Positions 29,369-36,390 of a stretch of 64,000 nt of DNA are shown piece by piece. The DNA comes from Variovorax sp. YR216 (GTDB taxonomy: Bacteria > Pseudomonadota > Gammaproteobacteria > Burkholderiales > Burkholderiaceae_C): the NCBI RefSeq assembly GCF_900107745.1, contig NZ_FNRO01000004.1, forward strand, positions 248,001 through 312,000, read 5' to 3'. Made by a program: the position numbers and the translations under genes. Every line of letters begins with the position of its first letter. Position 1 is the first letter of the stretch. The notes under the pieces are model-generated. The model did not search any database and was not told where the DNA came from. It saw only the letters and a program-made list of their open reading frames with translations.

Positions 29369-30412
29369 TCAGCGGTGCACCTCGGCCTCGCCGTGCTTCG
29401 CGAGCAACTGCATCAGGTGCTTGCGGATCAGCATGCCGGGGCGGTCGGACTCCATCGAGTACTCCACGCCGCGCCGGCGCGTATCGACCAGCGCATCGGG
29501 GTCGGTCGATTCGAGGATGTCCTTGTCCTCGCGCGTGATCTCCTCGTCGAAATCGATCAGCATCCGGGCCGCGCAATCGGCCTCGGTGTCGTTGCGGAAC
29601 AGCCATTGGCACAGCTGGATGCGGCCGTCGTCGATCGGCGTGAAGCAGTTGATGATGATGTGGCGGATGCCCGAGGGATATTCGATGTCGAGCCGGCGCG
29701 AAAACGGCAGGAAGTAGGCATTGCGCATGTGCCGCGTGGTGATCGGATCCGTCACGCCGCTGATCGCATGGAACTTGGCGGGGTTCACCGCGTCGATGAC
29801 CGTCTCGGCGTGGAAGCCCGATTCGTTCTCGATCAGCTCGTACTTGCTCGGCTTGGGACTTGCGGCCACGCCGAAGGTCGCGCGGTGCACGAAGCTGAAG
29901 TGCGAGTTGTCGAACGAGTTCTCCAGCGCGCGCATCGGGCTGGTCTGCCACTCCTCGTAGAACTGATGAATCGTGCGGAACGCCGGATCGTCGTATTCCG
30001 GAACGGCCGGGATGTCCGCGATCGGATCTTCCAGCGCAACCCACGCATAGCCGTAGCGCGCGGTGCAGTGATAGGCCGTGGTCCTGTATTCCGGCGAGAT
30101 CTTGCGGTCCGGCTCGTACTGCGGGATGCGGATCACCTGCCCGCCGCGGTCATAGGTCCAGCCGTGGTAGCCGCATTGGATCGCGCCCTGGCTGCACGCC
30201 TTGCCCTCGGCATCCACGCACCAGCCCTTCGAGAGCTTCGCGGTGCGATGGCAGCAGCGGTCGCGCAACGCGGCCGGCTGGCCGTCGGCATCGAGGAACA
30301 GGACGATGTTTTCGCCGAGCAGGGTGAAAGGCTTCGGCCCCTGCTGCAGATCGGCCAGCGGCATGACGGCATGCCAGAACTTGCGGAAGACGGGTTGCTG
30401 CGTGACGAGCAT
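29369..30412 (-). CDS. Rieske non-heme iron oxygenase, oxygenase component
   Basis: This 347-residue ring-hydroxylating or demethylating oxygenase is VanA/TsaM/HpxD-like. The Rieske cluster ligands are Cys53, His55 (within CCHRTAK), Cys80 and His83 (CGYHGW); the spacer His55-Cys80 is 24 residues, longer than the usual 15-17, and holds two further cysteines. The mononuclear iron site is NSFDNSHFSFVH (His171, His176). AAGGAG lies eight bases before the ATG. A xanthine-type riboswitch and a -24/-12 promoter candidate sit upstream, so the substrate is probably a purine or its oxidation product (inference); Klebsiella HpxD, a Rieske enzyme of hypoxanthine oxidation, is a precedent. No reductase gene lies beside it. 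Confidence 0.92.
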   Translation of the reverse strand: MLVTQQPVFRKFWHAVMPLADLQQGPKPFTLLGENIVLFLDADGQPAALRDRCCHRTAKLSKGWCVDAEGKACSQGAIQCGYHGWTYDRGGQVIRIPQYEPDRKISPEYRTTAYHCTARYGYAWVALEDPIADIPAVPEYDDPAFRTIHQFYEEWQTSPMRALENSFDNSHFSFVHRATFGVAASPKPSKYELIENESGFHAETVIDAVNPAKFHAISGVTDPITTRHMRNAYFLPFSRRLDIEYPSGIRHIIINCFTPIDDGRIQLCQWLFRNDTEADCAARMLIDFDEEITREDKDILESTDPDALVDTRRRGVEYSMESDRPGMLIRKHLMQLLAKHGEAEVHR

Positions 30413-30451
30413 GAGAAAGACTCCTTCGGGTGTGCGTGGGGACGACCATGA

Positions 30452-30500
30452 AAGAGCAATTTCCCGCCGCGGACCGGGCCGGGCTGAACGCTTCTACTCT
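30452..30500 (-). promoter_or_regulatory. NMT1-motif (xanthine-I) riboswitch, copy upstream of the Rieske gene
   Basis: Read on the minus strand it begins AGAGTAGAAGCGTTCAGC, passes a GC-rich variable hairpin and ends GGGAAATTGCTCT; AGAG pairs with CTCT to form P1. The conserved strands GUAGAAGCGUUCAGC and GAAAUUGCUC match the NMT1-motif RNA I know, which senses xanthine and urate. This copy reads CGGGAAA where the other reads CCGGAAA. It ends about 40 bases before the oxygenase ATG and 25 before its AAGGAG, so translational control is likely; no U-run terminator follows. Confidence 0.72.
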
Positions 30501-30512
30501 GCGTTGAAGGTC

Positions 30513-30530
30513 ATGCAAGTTGCGCGCCCG
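30513..30530 (-). promoter_or_regulatory. Candidate sigma-54-like promoter of the Rieske gene
   Basis: On the minus strand CGGGCGCGCAACTTGCAT has GG-N10-GC spacing (GG 30528-30527, GC 30516-30515) and a perfect TTGCAT -12 element; the -24 element is weak. Predicted initiation near 30503 falls at the first base of the riboswitch. Confidence 0.4.
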
Positions 30531-30544
30531 GTTCCTGTGCATGC

Positions 30545-30561
30545 TGGCATGCCTCCTGCAT
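30545..30561 (+). promoter_or_regulatory. Candidate sigma-54-like promoter of the second binding-protein gene
   Basis: TGGCATG-CCTC-CTGCAT has the -24/-12 pattern with GG-N10-GC spacing (GG 30546-30547, GC 30558-30559). Initiation about 12 bases downstream, near 30571, would place the transcript start exactly at the P1 stem of the plus-strand riboswitch. Confidence 0.45.
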
Positions 30562-30571
30562 CACGCCGGTG

Positions 30572-30631
30572 AAGAGTAGAAGCGTTCAGCAGCGCACGCA
30601 CCCCGTGGTGCGCCGCCCGGAAATTGCTCTT
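30572..30631 (+). promoter_or_regulatory. NMT1-motif (xanthine-I) riboswitch, copy upstream of the second NMT1 protein
   Basis: P1 is AAGAG (30572-30576) with CTCTT (30627-30631). The 5-prime strand GTAGAAGCGTTCAGC and the 3-prime strand CGCCCGGAAATTGCTC agree with the NMT1-motif consensus as I know it, and the variable stem GCGCAC..GTGCGC closes the other end. Known members bind xanthine and uric acid and control purine-oxidation and transport genes. A GGCGCCC/GGGCGCC hairpin (30634-30662) follows, then GGAG at 30682 and ATG at 30694; no U-run, so control is probably at translation. Confidence 0.85.
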
Positions 30632-30693
30632 GAGGCGCCCCGACCCGTACGCGGCGGGCGCCCAGGACCCACGAACTTTCCGGAGATCTCCTC

Positions 30694-31722
30694 ATGCAAC
30701 GCCGTTCCTTCATCGTTTCCGTCGCGGCCGGTGCCGCCACATTCGGCGCACCCAGCGTCTTCGCCCAGGGCCCGAAGCTCACCCCGCTCAAGTTCACCCT
30801 CGACTTCCGCGTCAACGGCCAGACCGCGCCCTTCTTTCTTGCGGAGAGCAAGGGCTACTACAAGGACGAAGGGCTCGACGTGAGCATCGACACCGGCGCG
30901 GGCTCGGTCGCCTCGATCACGCGCATCGCAAGCGGCGTCTATCAACTGGGCCTCGGCGACATCAGCTCGCTCGTCGAGTTCAATGCACAGAACCCCGGCA
31001 CCCCGGTGGTGCAGGCGGTCTACCAGTACTACAACCGCGCACCATTCGTGATCATCGGCCGCAAGGACCGCGGCATCACCGGCGATTTCCAGAGCCTGCA
31101 GGGCAAGAAGGTCGCCGCGGCCGCGGTCGAGTCCACCCGCCGCGCATGGCCGATGGTCGCGCGCAAGAAGGGCATGAAGGGCGACGCCTTCCAGTGGCAG
31201 ACCACCGACTTCAGCGCACGCGACAACGTGATGGTGCGCGGCGACGTCGATGCCGCGACCTACTTCCACGATTCGGCGGTGTCGCTGTTCGCGCGCATGA
31301 AGATCGATGAACTGTCGGTCCTCAAGTATTCGGACGCCGGCGTGAACCTGTACGGCAACGCGATCCTCGCCAGCAGCAACCTGATCGCGCAGAACCCGAA
31401 GGCGGTGGCCGCCTTCCTGCGCGCGACCAACCGGGCGATCGCCCTGACCTTCGCGAACCCGTCGGCCAGCATTGCAGCCATGCGGCAGCGCGAGCCGATC
31501 CTCGATGCGAAGGTGGAGCTCGACCGCTGGGCGATCACGGCCCAGTACGTCGGCGCGGAGGACACCCGCGCGCACGGCCTCGGCGACATCCGCAAGCTCA
31601 CGCTCGAGCAGCAGGTGGATGAAGTGGCCGATGTGTTCGGCCTGAAAGTCAAACCGTCGGCCGATGCCATTTTCAACAGCTCGATGCTGCCGGCACGCGC
31701 AGAACGTAGCATCAAGGCATGA
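30694..31722 (+). CDS. NMT1-type ABC substrate-binding protein, second copy
   Basis: This 342-residue periplasmic binding protein has a signal peptide (residues about 1-24, MQRRSFIVSVAAGAATFGAP, cleavage near FAQ). It is a paralogue of the protein at 24818 with the same length and landmarks: ESKGYYKDEGLDV, RIASGVYQLGLGDI, MVRGDVDAATYF and FNSSMLPARAE. It is headed by a xanthine-type riboswitch, so a 2-oxopurine or precursor is its probable ligand. No ATPase or permease gene accompanies it; it may use those at 25846 and 26693. Its stop overlaps the deaminase start (ATGA). Confidence 0.9.
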   Translation: MQRRSFIVSVAAGAATFGAPSVFAQGPKLTPLKFTLDFRVNGQTAPFFLAESKGYYKDEGLDVSIDTGAGSVASITRIASGVYQLGLGDISSLVEFNAQNPGTPVVQAVYQYYNRAPFVIIGRKDRGITGDFQSLQGKKVAAAAVESTRRAWPMVARKKGMKGDAFQWQTTDFSARDNVMVRGDVDAATYFHDSAVSLFARMKIDELSVLKYSDAGVNLYGNAILASSNLIAQNPKAVAAFLRATNRAIALTFANPSASIAAMRQREPILDAKVELDRWAITAQYVGAEDTRAHGLGDIRKLTLEQQVDEVADVFGLKVKPSADAIFNSSMLPARAERSIKA

Positions 31723-32240
31723 CCGCCCTTCCGCCCGACTTCTTTCCAGCCGAATCCGCGCTCGACGAACGCGACGGGCGCTACCTGCGCAAGGCCATCG
31801 TGTGGTCGCATGCCGCCCGGCGTCGCGGCAACCGCCCGTTCGGTGCGGTGATCGTGTCCGCCGCCGGCGAGGTGCTGGCCGAGGCCTACTGCAACACCGC
31901 CGAGACGGGCGACGTCACCGGCCATGCCGAGACCAACGCGGTGCGCATGCTCGCCGAACGCAGGCTCCCGCGCGAGGTACTCGCCGGCGCGACGATCTAT
32001 TCGTCCGGCGAGCCCTGCGTGATGTGCGCAGGCGCGATCTTCTGGGCCAACATCGGCCGCGTGGTGTTCGGCATTGACGCCGAGCGGCTGCGGGTGTTTC
32101 GGGGCGAACGCGGCGACCAGCGCGATGCGGAGCTGTCCTGCCGCGACGTGTTCCGCGCATCGCCGCATCCGATCGAGTGCATCGGCCCCGCGCTGGTCGA
32201 CGAAGCCGCTGCGGCGCACGACGGCGCCTGGAAGACCTGA
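31719..32240 (+). CDS. Nucleoside/guanine-type deaminase, second copy
   Basis: This 173-residue zinc deaminase is paralogous to the one at 27456, with zinc motifs HAE (TGHAETNAVRMLAE) and PCVMC (GEPCVMCAGAIFWANIG) intact and the conserved GRVVFGIDAE after them. It carries an N-terminal extension of about 15 residues relative to the first copy. ATGA overlap with the binding protein implies coupled translation under the same riboswitch. Guanine or another amino-purine is the likely substrate given the context; the family also has cytosine and tRNA-adenosine members, so this is inference. Confidence 0.85.
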   Translation: MTALPPDFFPAESALDERDGRYLRKAIVWSHAARRRGNRPFGAVIVSAAGEVLAEAYCNTAETGDVTGHAETNAVRMLAERRLPREVLAGATIYSSGEPCVMCAGAIFWANIGRVVFGIDAERLRVFRGERGDQRDAELSCRDVFRASPHPIECIGPALVDEAAAAHDGAWKT

Positions 32241-32344
32241 GCGCTCAGCGCGCCGGCGCTGCCGGATCCCTCGATGTATTCATTCTGACATGACGCCATC
32301 GCGCGCGATTGGACCCGGTCGCCGGATCGTTTAACCTCCGCGCC

Positions 32345-32692
32345 ATGAAATCCAAAGTGCAGTTCCGCCTGCGCATCTACCGCGACGAGAGCATTGCCAT
32401 CGGACCCGGGAAGATCGCGCTGCTCGAAGCCATTGCGGAAACCGGCTCGATCTCCGCCGCCGGCCGTCAGCTCGGCATGTCGTACCGCCGCGCGTGGATG
32501 CTGATCGACGAGATGAACCGCGCGCTCAGCGCACCGGCAGTCAGCACCGCCACCGGCGGCACGCACGGCGGCGGCAGTGCGCTGACGCCGGTCGGCGAGC
32601 AGATCGTGCGCCACTACCGCGCCATCGAGAGCACCGCACGTGTCGCGGCGGCAGCGGACATCACCGCGCTGACGCGCCTGCTCGCACCATGA
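32345..32692 (+). CDS. ModE-type winged-helix regulator lacking the molybdate-binding domain
   Basis: This 115-residue protein corresponds to the N-terminal DNA-binding half of ModE: IGPGKIALLEAIAETGSISAAGRQLGMSYRRAWMLIDEMNR, read in parts. The tandem TOBE/Mop domains that bind molybdate in E. coli ModE are absent. Such short ModE-like regulators are common, so this may be a functional form rather than a truncation. It lies just upstream of modBAC on the same strand. Its stop overlaps the ATG of a broken trmO tail (ATGA). Confidence 0.88.
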   Translation: MKSKVQFRLRIYRDESIAIGPGKIALLEAIAETGSISAAGRQLGMSYRRAWMLIDEMNRALSAPAVSTATGGTHGGGSALTPVGEQIVRHYRAIESTARVAAAADITALTRLLAP

Positions 32693-33027
32693 CGATCGAG
32701 GGGTGCACGCTCCATTTCACCGGCAACGACGTGCTCGACCAGACGCCGGTGCTCGACATCAAGCTCTAGGTGCCGCGCTTCGACGTGCGCGAGACCGATC
32801 GGGTGGGCTGGTTCGCGGCCAGGCTCGATGCTGCCCAAGGTGCGATCGGACGACCGCATGGCCTGATCCGCCGCGGTGCAGGCGGCGCCCGTTTTCCTGC
32901 TCAGGACGTCACCGATGTCCTGCGCATCCACCAGCGCGACCAGGAACGATTGCGCCTCGCCGCCAGCGGTGCTCCGTTCTTTGCGGTGCCGCCATCCTGC
33001 CTCATCGCTGTATCGGCGAGTATATGA
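32689..33027 (+). pseudogene. Remnant of trmO (tRNA methyltransferase, TsaA/VirR family) C-terminal part
   Basis: The reading frame from 32689 gives TIEGCTLHFTGNDVLDQT followed by PVLDIKL, which matches the end of TrmO/TsaA proteins (IEG..LH..G.D.LD.TPVLDIKPY). A TAG at 32767-32769 stands where the conserved Pro-Tyr should be. The same frame then continues open for 85 codons with VPRFDVRETDRVGWFA, again TrmO-like. The N-terminal catalytic part (about 90 residues) is absent. It is therefore a decayed gene rather than two small genes. Confidence 0.6.
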
Positions 33028-33031
33028 AGAT
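33004..33031. promoter_or_regulatory. Possible ModE-like operator upstream of modB
   Basis: ATCGCTGTAT-N7-TATATGAAGAT is an imperfect palindrome (7 of 10 positions) resembling the ModE box ATCG.TATATA-N6-TATATAACGAT. It ends about 110 bp before modB, next to the end of the trmO remnant. The match is partial and made by eye. Confidence 0.3.
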
Positions 33032-33143
33032 TGATCTTCCCGGGATCGCCATCACCGTCTTCGCCCTCTATTCACCAGCGAAAGGAGGATCTTCAGCACA
33101 CCATATTTTTCATGTGTAACAATACCGTCGTTCCCTCAAGTGC

Positions 33144-33821
33144 ATGACGACCGCCTTCCTTTCCTCGATGGACTGGTCACCGCTGGTGCTCTCGGTCAAG
33201 GTCGCGACCTTTGCGACGCTGCTCGCACTGGTGGCCGGTGTCATGCTGGGCTGGCTCTTCGCGCGCCGGCCGTTTCCGGGCTCCCCGGTGCTTGAATCGC
33301 TGTTCATGCTGCCGCTGGTGCTGCCCCCGACGGTGATCGGCTATGCGATCCTGGTCGCGGCCGGCCGGCGCAGCCCGCTTGGCGGATGGCTGCGCGAGCA
33401 TTTCGACTACACGATCATCTTCAGCTGGCACGGCGCGGTGGTGGCCTCGGCGGTGGTGGCGCTGCCGCTGGTGCTCAAGTCGGCCAGCGCCGCCTTCGAG
33501 CATGTGGACCGCTCCCTCGAAGCCGCGGCGAGCACGCTGCGCCAGTCGCCGCTGTCCGTCTTCCTGCGTGTGACGCTGCCGCTCGCATGGCCGGGCATCC
33601 TCGCGGGCACGCTCCTGGCCTTCGCGCGTGCCATGGGCGAGTTCGGCGCGTCGCTGATGGTCGCGGGCTCGATCCCCAAGCAGACTCAGACCCTGTCGAT
33701 GGCCATCTATGACGCCGCGCAGGCCGGCAACGACGACCTCGCGCTGGTGCTGGTGGTCGTCACGTCACTGCTCTCGATCACCGTGCTGGTTCTGTCGAAC
33801 CGGTTCTTCTCACTCCGCTGA
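33144..33821 (+). CDS. modB: Molybdate ABC transporter permease
   Basis: This 225-residue inner-membrane permease of the ModB family has about five transmembrane helices. It contains LPLVLPPTVIGYAILVAAGR, the ModB signature, and the EAA loop LEAAASTLRQSPLSVFLRVTLPLAWPGI, read in parts, followed by ARAMGEFGASLMVAGSIP. Length equals that of E. coli ModB (229). It is first in the order modB-modA-modC, unlike the common modABC order. Eighteen bases separate it from modA. Confidence 0.95.
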   Translation: MTTAFLSSMDWSPLVLSVKVATFATLLALVAGVMLGWLFARRPFPGSPVLESLFMLPLVLPPTVIGYAILVAAGRRSPLGGWLREHFDYTIIFSWHGAVVASAVVALPLVLKSASAAFEHVDRSLEAAASTLRQSPLSVFLRVTLPLAWPGILAGTLLAFARAMGEFGASLMVAGSIPKQTQTLSMAIYDAAQAGNDDLALVLVVVTSLLSITVLVLSNRFFSLR

Positions 33822-33839
33822 CGGCCAAGGAGCCACTTC

Positions 33840-34613
33840 ATGCGCACATCCCGTCTCGCTTGCCGCCTCGCTTCCCGCCTTGCCTCCATCGTTCTCGCCC
33901 TTGCCCTTCCGGTCGGTGCGATGGCGCAACAGCTCACGGTGTCGGCGGCGGCGAGCCTGACGGATGCCTTCAGGGAGATCGGCGCCAAGTTCGAGGCGAG
34001 CAAGCCCGGCGCGACCGTGCGCTTCAACTTCGCCGCCTCGGGCGTGCTGCTGCAGCAGATCAGCCAGGGCGCACCGGTGGACGTCTTCGCCAGTGCCGAC
34101 CAGGAAACCATGGACCGCGCCGCGAACCAGAAGCTGATCGACACCGCGACGCGCAAGGACTTCGCGATCAACAGCCTCGTGCTGATCGAGCCCGCCCAGG
34201 GCGGTGCCGGCATCAAGACGCTGCAGGACCTCACCGGCCCCGGCGTGAAGAAGATCGCTGTCGGCAAGACCGCGACCGTGCCGGTGGGCCGCTACACGCG
34301 GGAGGCGCTGGAGGCCGCGAAGCTCTGGACTCCGCTCGAGCCCCGCTTCGTGCAGGCCGACAGCGTGCGCCAGGTGCTCGACTACGTGAGCCGGGGTGAA
34401 GCGGAAGCCGGGTTCGTGTACCGTACCGATGCCGCCGTCATGGGCGACAAGGTGCGCGTGGTGCTCACGGCGACCGGCCACACGCCCGTGTCCTATCCGA
34501 TCGCCGTGATCGCCGAGAGCAAGGAGAAGACGTTGGCGAAGGATTTCATCGCGTTCCTTTCCACGGAGCAGGCGCAGGCAGTGCTGGTGCGCTTCGGCTT
34601 CGGCAAGCCGTGA
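33840..34613 (+). CDS. modA: Molybdate-binding periplasmic protein
   Basis: This 257-residue protein has a signal peptide (cleavage near VGAMA-QQ, about residue 30). The ModA fold is shown by TVSAAASLTDAFREIGAKFE, where Ser residues bind the oxyanion, VRFNFAASGVLLQQISQGAP, VDVFASADQETMD and YVSRGEAEAGFVYRTDA. Length is typical. It delivers molybdate or tungstate to ModBC. Its TGA overlaps the GTG start of modC (GTGA). Confidence 0.95.
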   Translation: MRTSRLACRLASRLASIVLALALPVGAMAQQLTVSAAASLTDAFREIGAKFEASKPGATVRFNFAASGVLLQQISQGAPVDVFASADQETMDRAANQKLIDTATRKDFAINSLVLIEPAQGGAGIKTLQDLTGPGVKKIAVGKTATVPVGRYTREALEAAKLWTPLEPRFVQADSVRQVLDYVSRGEAEAGFVYRTDAAVMGDKVRVVLTATGHTPVSYPIAVIAESKEKTLAKDFIAFLSTEQAQAVLVRFGFGKP

Positions 34614-35389
34614 TCGACGTCGACCTGCAACTGACGGTCACCGACGGCACGCGCCGCTTCGATCTCGCGGCGCGCTTCGCCACGAATGTTCCCTTTGCCG
34701 CACTCTATGGACCATCCGGCGCCGGCAAATCGCTGACCTTCCAGGCCATCGCCGGGCTGCTGCATCCCTCGCGCGGGCATGTGCGGCTCGACGGCCGCAC
34801 CCTGTTCGACTCCGCGCAGCGCATCGACGTGCCCGCGGCCGAGCGGCGCATCGGCTACCTGTTCCAGAACTACGCGCTGTTTCCGCATCTCTCGGTGCGC
34901 GAGAACGTCGCGTTCGGACTCACCTCCTGGCGCAAGCGTCGTCTTTCGCGCGAAGACGCGGAGCAGGTCGACACCCTGCTGCGCAGCTTCGATCTCACCG
35001 CCATGGCCGACAGCCGGCCGCGCACCTTGTCCGGGGGACAGCAGCAGCGCGTGGCGCTCGCCCGCGCCCTCGCGTGCCGCCCGCAGGTGCTGCTGCTGGA
35101 CGAGCCCTTCGCGGCGCTCAACCCCATGCTGCGCAGTGCCGTGCGGCAGGACCTCGCGGCGATGCAGCGCGAATGGGGCATTCCGGTGCTGATGATCACG
35201 CACGACGTCGACGACGTGCTCGACCTGGCCGACGTCGCTTTCGTCTATGAAGCCGGCCAGGTGGCCCAGGAGGTCAATCTGCGCGACGGCACCAGCCGTT
35301 CGCTCATGACGCAGAAGCTCGGCGTGCCCGCGCGGCTCGAGGAAACGCCCGAGCGCCGGAAGCTGCGTCGCCTGCTCCACGGCGGCTAG
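34610..35389 (+). CDS. modC: Molybdate ABC transporter ATP-binding protein, TOBE-less
   Basis: This 259-residue ATPase begins with GTG overlapping the modA stop. Walker A is GPSGAGKS, signature LSGGQQQR, Walker B VLLLDEPFAALN and switch His in MITHDVDD, all intact. E. coli ModC has about 350 residues with a C-terminal TOBE/Mop domain that binds molybdate; here the chain ends about 45 residues after the switch region, so that domain is missing. A Mop-like fragment is found on the opposite strand just beyond the stop. Confidence 0.93.
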   Translation: MIDVDLQLTVTDGTRRFDLAARFATNVPFAALYGPSGAGKSLTFQAIAGLLHPSRGHVRLDGRTLFDSAQRIDVPAAERRIGYLFQNYALFPHLSVRENVAFGLTSWRKRRLSREDAEQVDTLLRSFDLTAMADSRPRTLSGGQQQRVALARALACRPQVLLLDEPFAALNPMLRSAVRQDLAAMQREWGIPVLMITHDVDDVLDLADVAFVYEAGQVAQEVNLRDGTSRSLMTQKLGVPARLEETPERRKLRRLLHGG

Positions 35390-35407
35390 GCGCGGCAGCT
35401 CCGCCTG

Positions 35408-35494
35408 AGCCTCAGTGCCGACCATCACGCTGGACGCTTTGATCACCGCGTAGGCCTTGCACGCCGCGCTCGGCGAATCCGCTTTTCCGGCCAT
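35408..35494 (-). pseudogene. Remnant of a Mop/TOBE molybdate-binding domain
   Basis: Read leftward from the ATG at 35494 the frame gives ACKAYAVIKASSVMVGTEA, which closely matches the C-terminal strand of molbindin-type Mop domains (..G..AYAVIKASSVMVG..). The rest of the domain (about 40 residues upstream) is absent and the frame then runs without a stop into the antisense of modC. I read it as the tail of a lost molbindin or TOBE gene rather than a working gene. Confidence 0.45.
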
Positions 35495-35537
35495 GTGCCG
35501 CCAGCGCTGAGCGCGGAGAAATCCCTACACTCGACGC

Positions 35538-36368
35538 ATGCCCTGGCACGCGCAACTCGACCTCGACTACCGTCTCGAACAACAACGCAGCGTTGCGCGA
35601 TTCCGCCACGACGGGCCACTGCGGATTCTCCAGAGCCTGTATCCCGAGGGCGACGCGGTGTGCCACAACGTGCTGGTCCACCCGCCGGGCGGGCTGGTGA
35701 GCGGCGACACGCTGGACATCCGCGTGCGCGCCGCGTCGGGAAGCCATGGGCTGATCACCACGCCGGGCGCCAGCCGCTTCTACCGCTCCGAGGGCGAACT
35801 CGCGCGGCAGCGCACCGAGCTCGCGCTCGAACCTGGCGCTCGCCTCGAATGGCTGCCGCTCGAAGCCATCTGCTACAGCGGCTGCCGCGCCGAGAACCGG
35901 CTGACCCTGCGCGTCGCGCCGGGTGCCGAGCTCATCGGCTGGGACGTGACCGCGCTCGGCCTGCCCAACGCAGGCAAGCCCTTCGAAAACGGCACGCTGC
36001 AGCAGCACATCGAGGCGCCGGGCGTGTGGCTGGAGCGCGGGCGCATCGATGCGAGCGACCTGCGGCTGCTGCAGAGTCCGCTCGGCTTCGCCGGCCATCG
36101 CTGCATCGCATCGATCTTCTTCATCGCCGGCTCGCCGATCGCGCGCGAGCGGTGCGAGGCCGCGCTCGATGCGGCGCGCTCGCTCATCGAGCGCCATTCG
36201 CTGCAGGAAAGTGCGGGCGTGACCAGCCCGCACGCCGAGGTCATCGTGCTGCGCGCACTTGCGCCAGTGGTCGAGCCGGCGATGCAGCTGCTGCGTCAGG
36301 TCTGGATGGCCTGGCGCGGCGAACTCTGGAAGCTCCCGGGCCAGCCACCGCGCATCTGGGCGATGTAG
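35538..36368 (+). CDS. ureD: Urease accessory protein UreD/UreH
   Basis: This 276-residue protein helps UreF and UreG load nickel into urease. It shows family motifs HPPGGLVSGDTLDI, LITTPGASRFYRS, LEWLPLEAICYSGC and WDVTALGLP, and has normal length. In many Burkholderiales ureD directly precedes ureABC and follows urtE; here no ureA, ureB, ureC, ureE, ureF or ureG gene is visible, the next gene is an MFS transporter, and the urt genes lie about 4 kb away on the other strand. It therefore appears to be displaced from its operon, unless urease genes lie elsewhere. Confidence 0.93.
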   Translation: MPWHAQLDLDYRLEQQRSVARFRHDGPLRILQSLYPEGDAVCHNVLVHPPGGLVSGDTLDIRVRAASGSHGLITTPGASRFYRSEGELARQRTELALEPGARLEWLPLEAICYSGCRAENRLTLRVAPGAELIGWDVTALGLPNAGKPFENGTLQQHIEAPGVWLERGRIDASDLRLLQSPLGFAGHRCIASIFFIAGSPIARERCEAALDAARSLIERHSLQESAGVTSPHAEVIVLRALAPVVEPAMQLLRQVWMAWRGELWKLPGQPPRIWAM

Positions 36369-36390
36369 CCGTGCATCGGGCGGAGCCGAC

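Noticed and set aside
30452..30631. Inverted repeat as a mobile element (MITE) or a DNA operator pair
   Set aside because: The arms keep the same internal order relative to each gene, the spacers differ in length (18 and 28 bases) and sequence, and they match a known RNA motif; no target-site duplication is evident.
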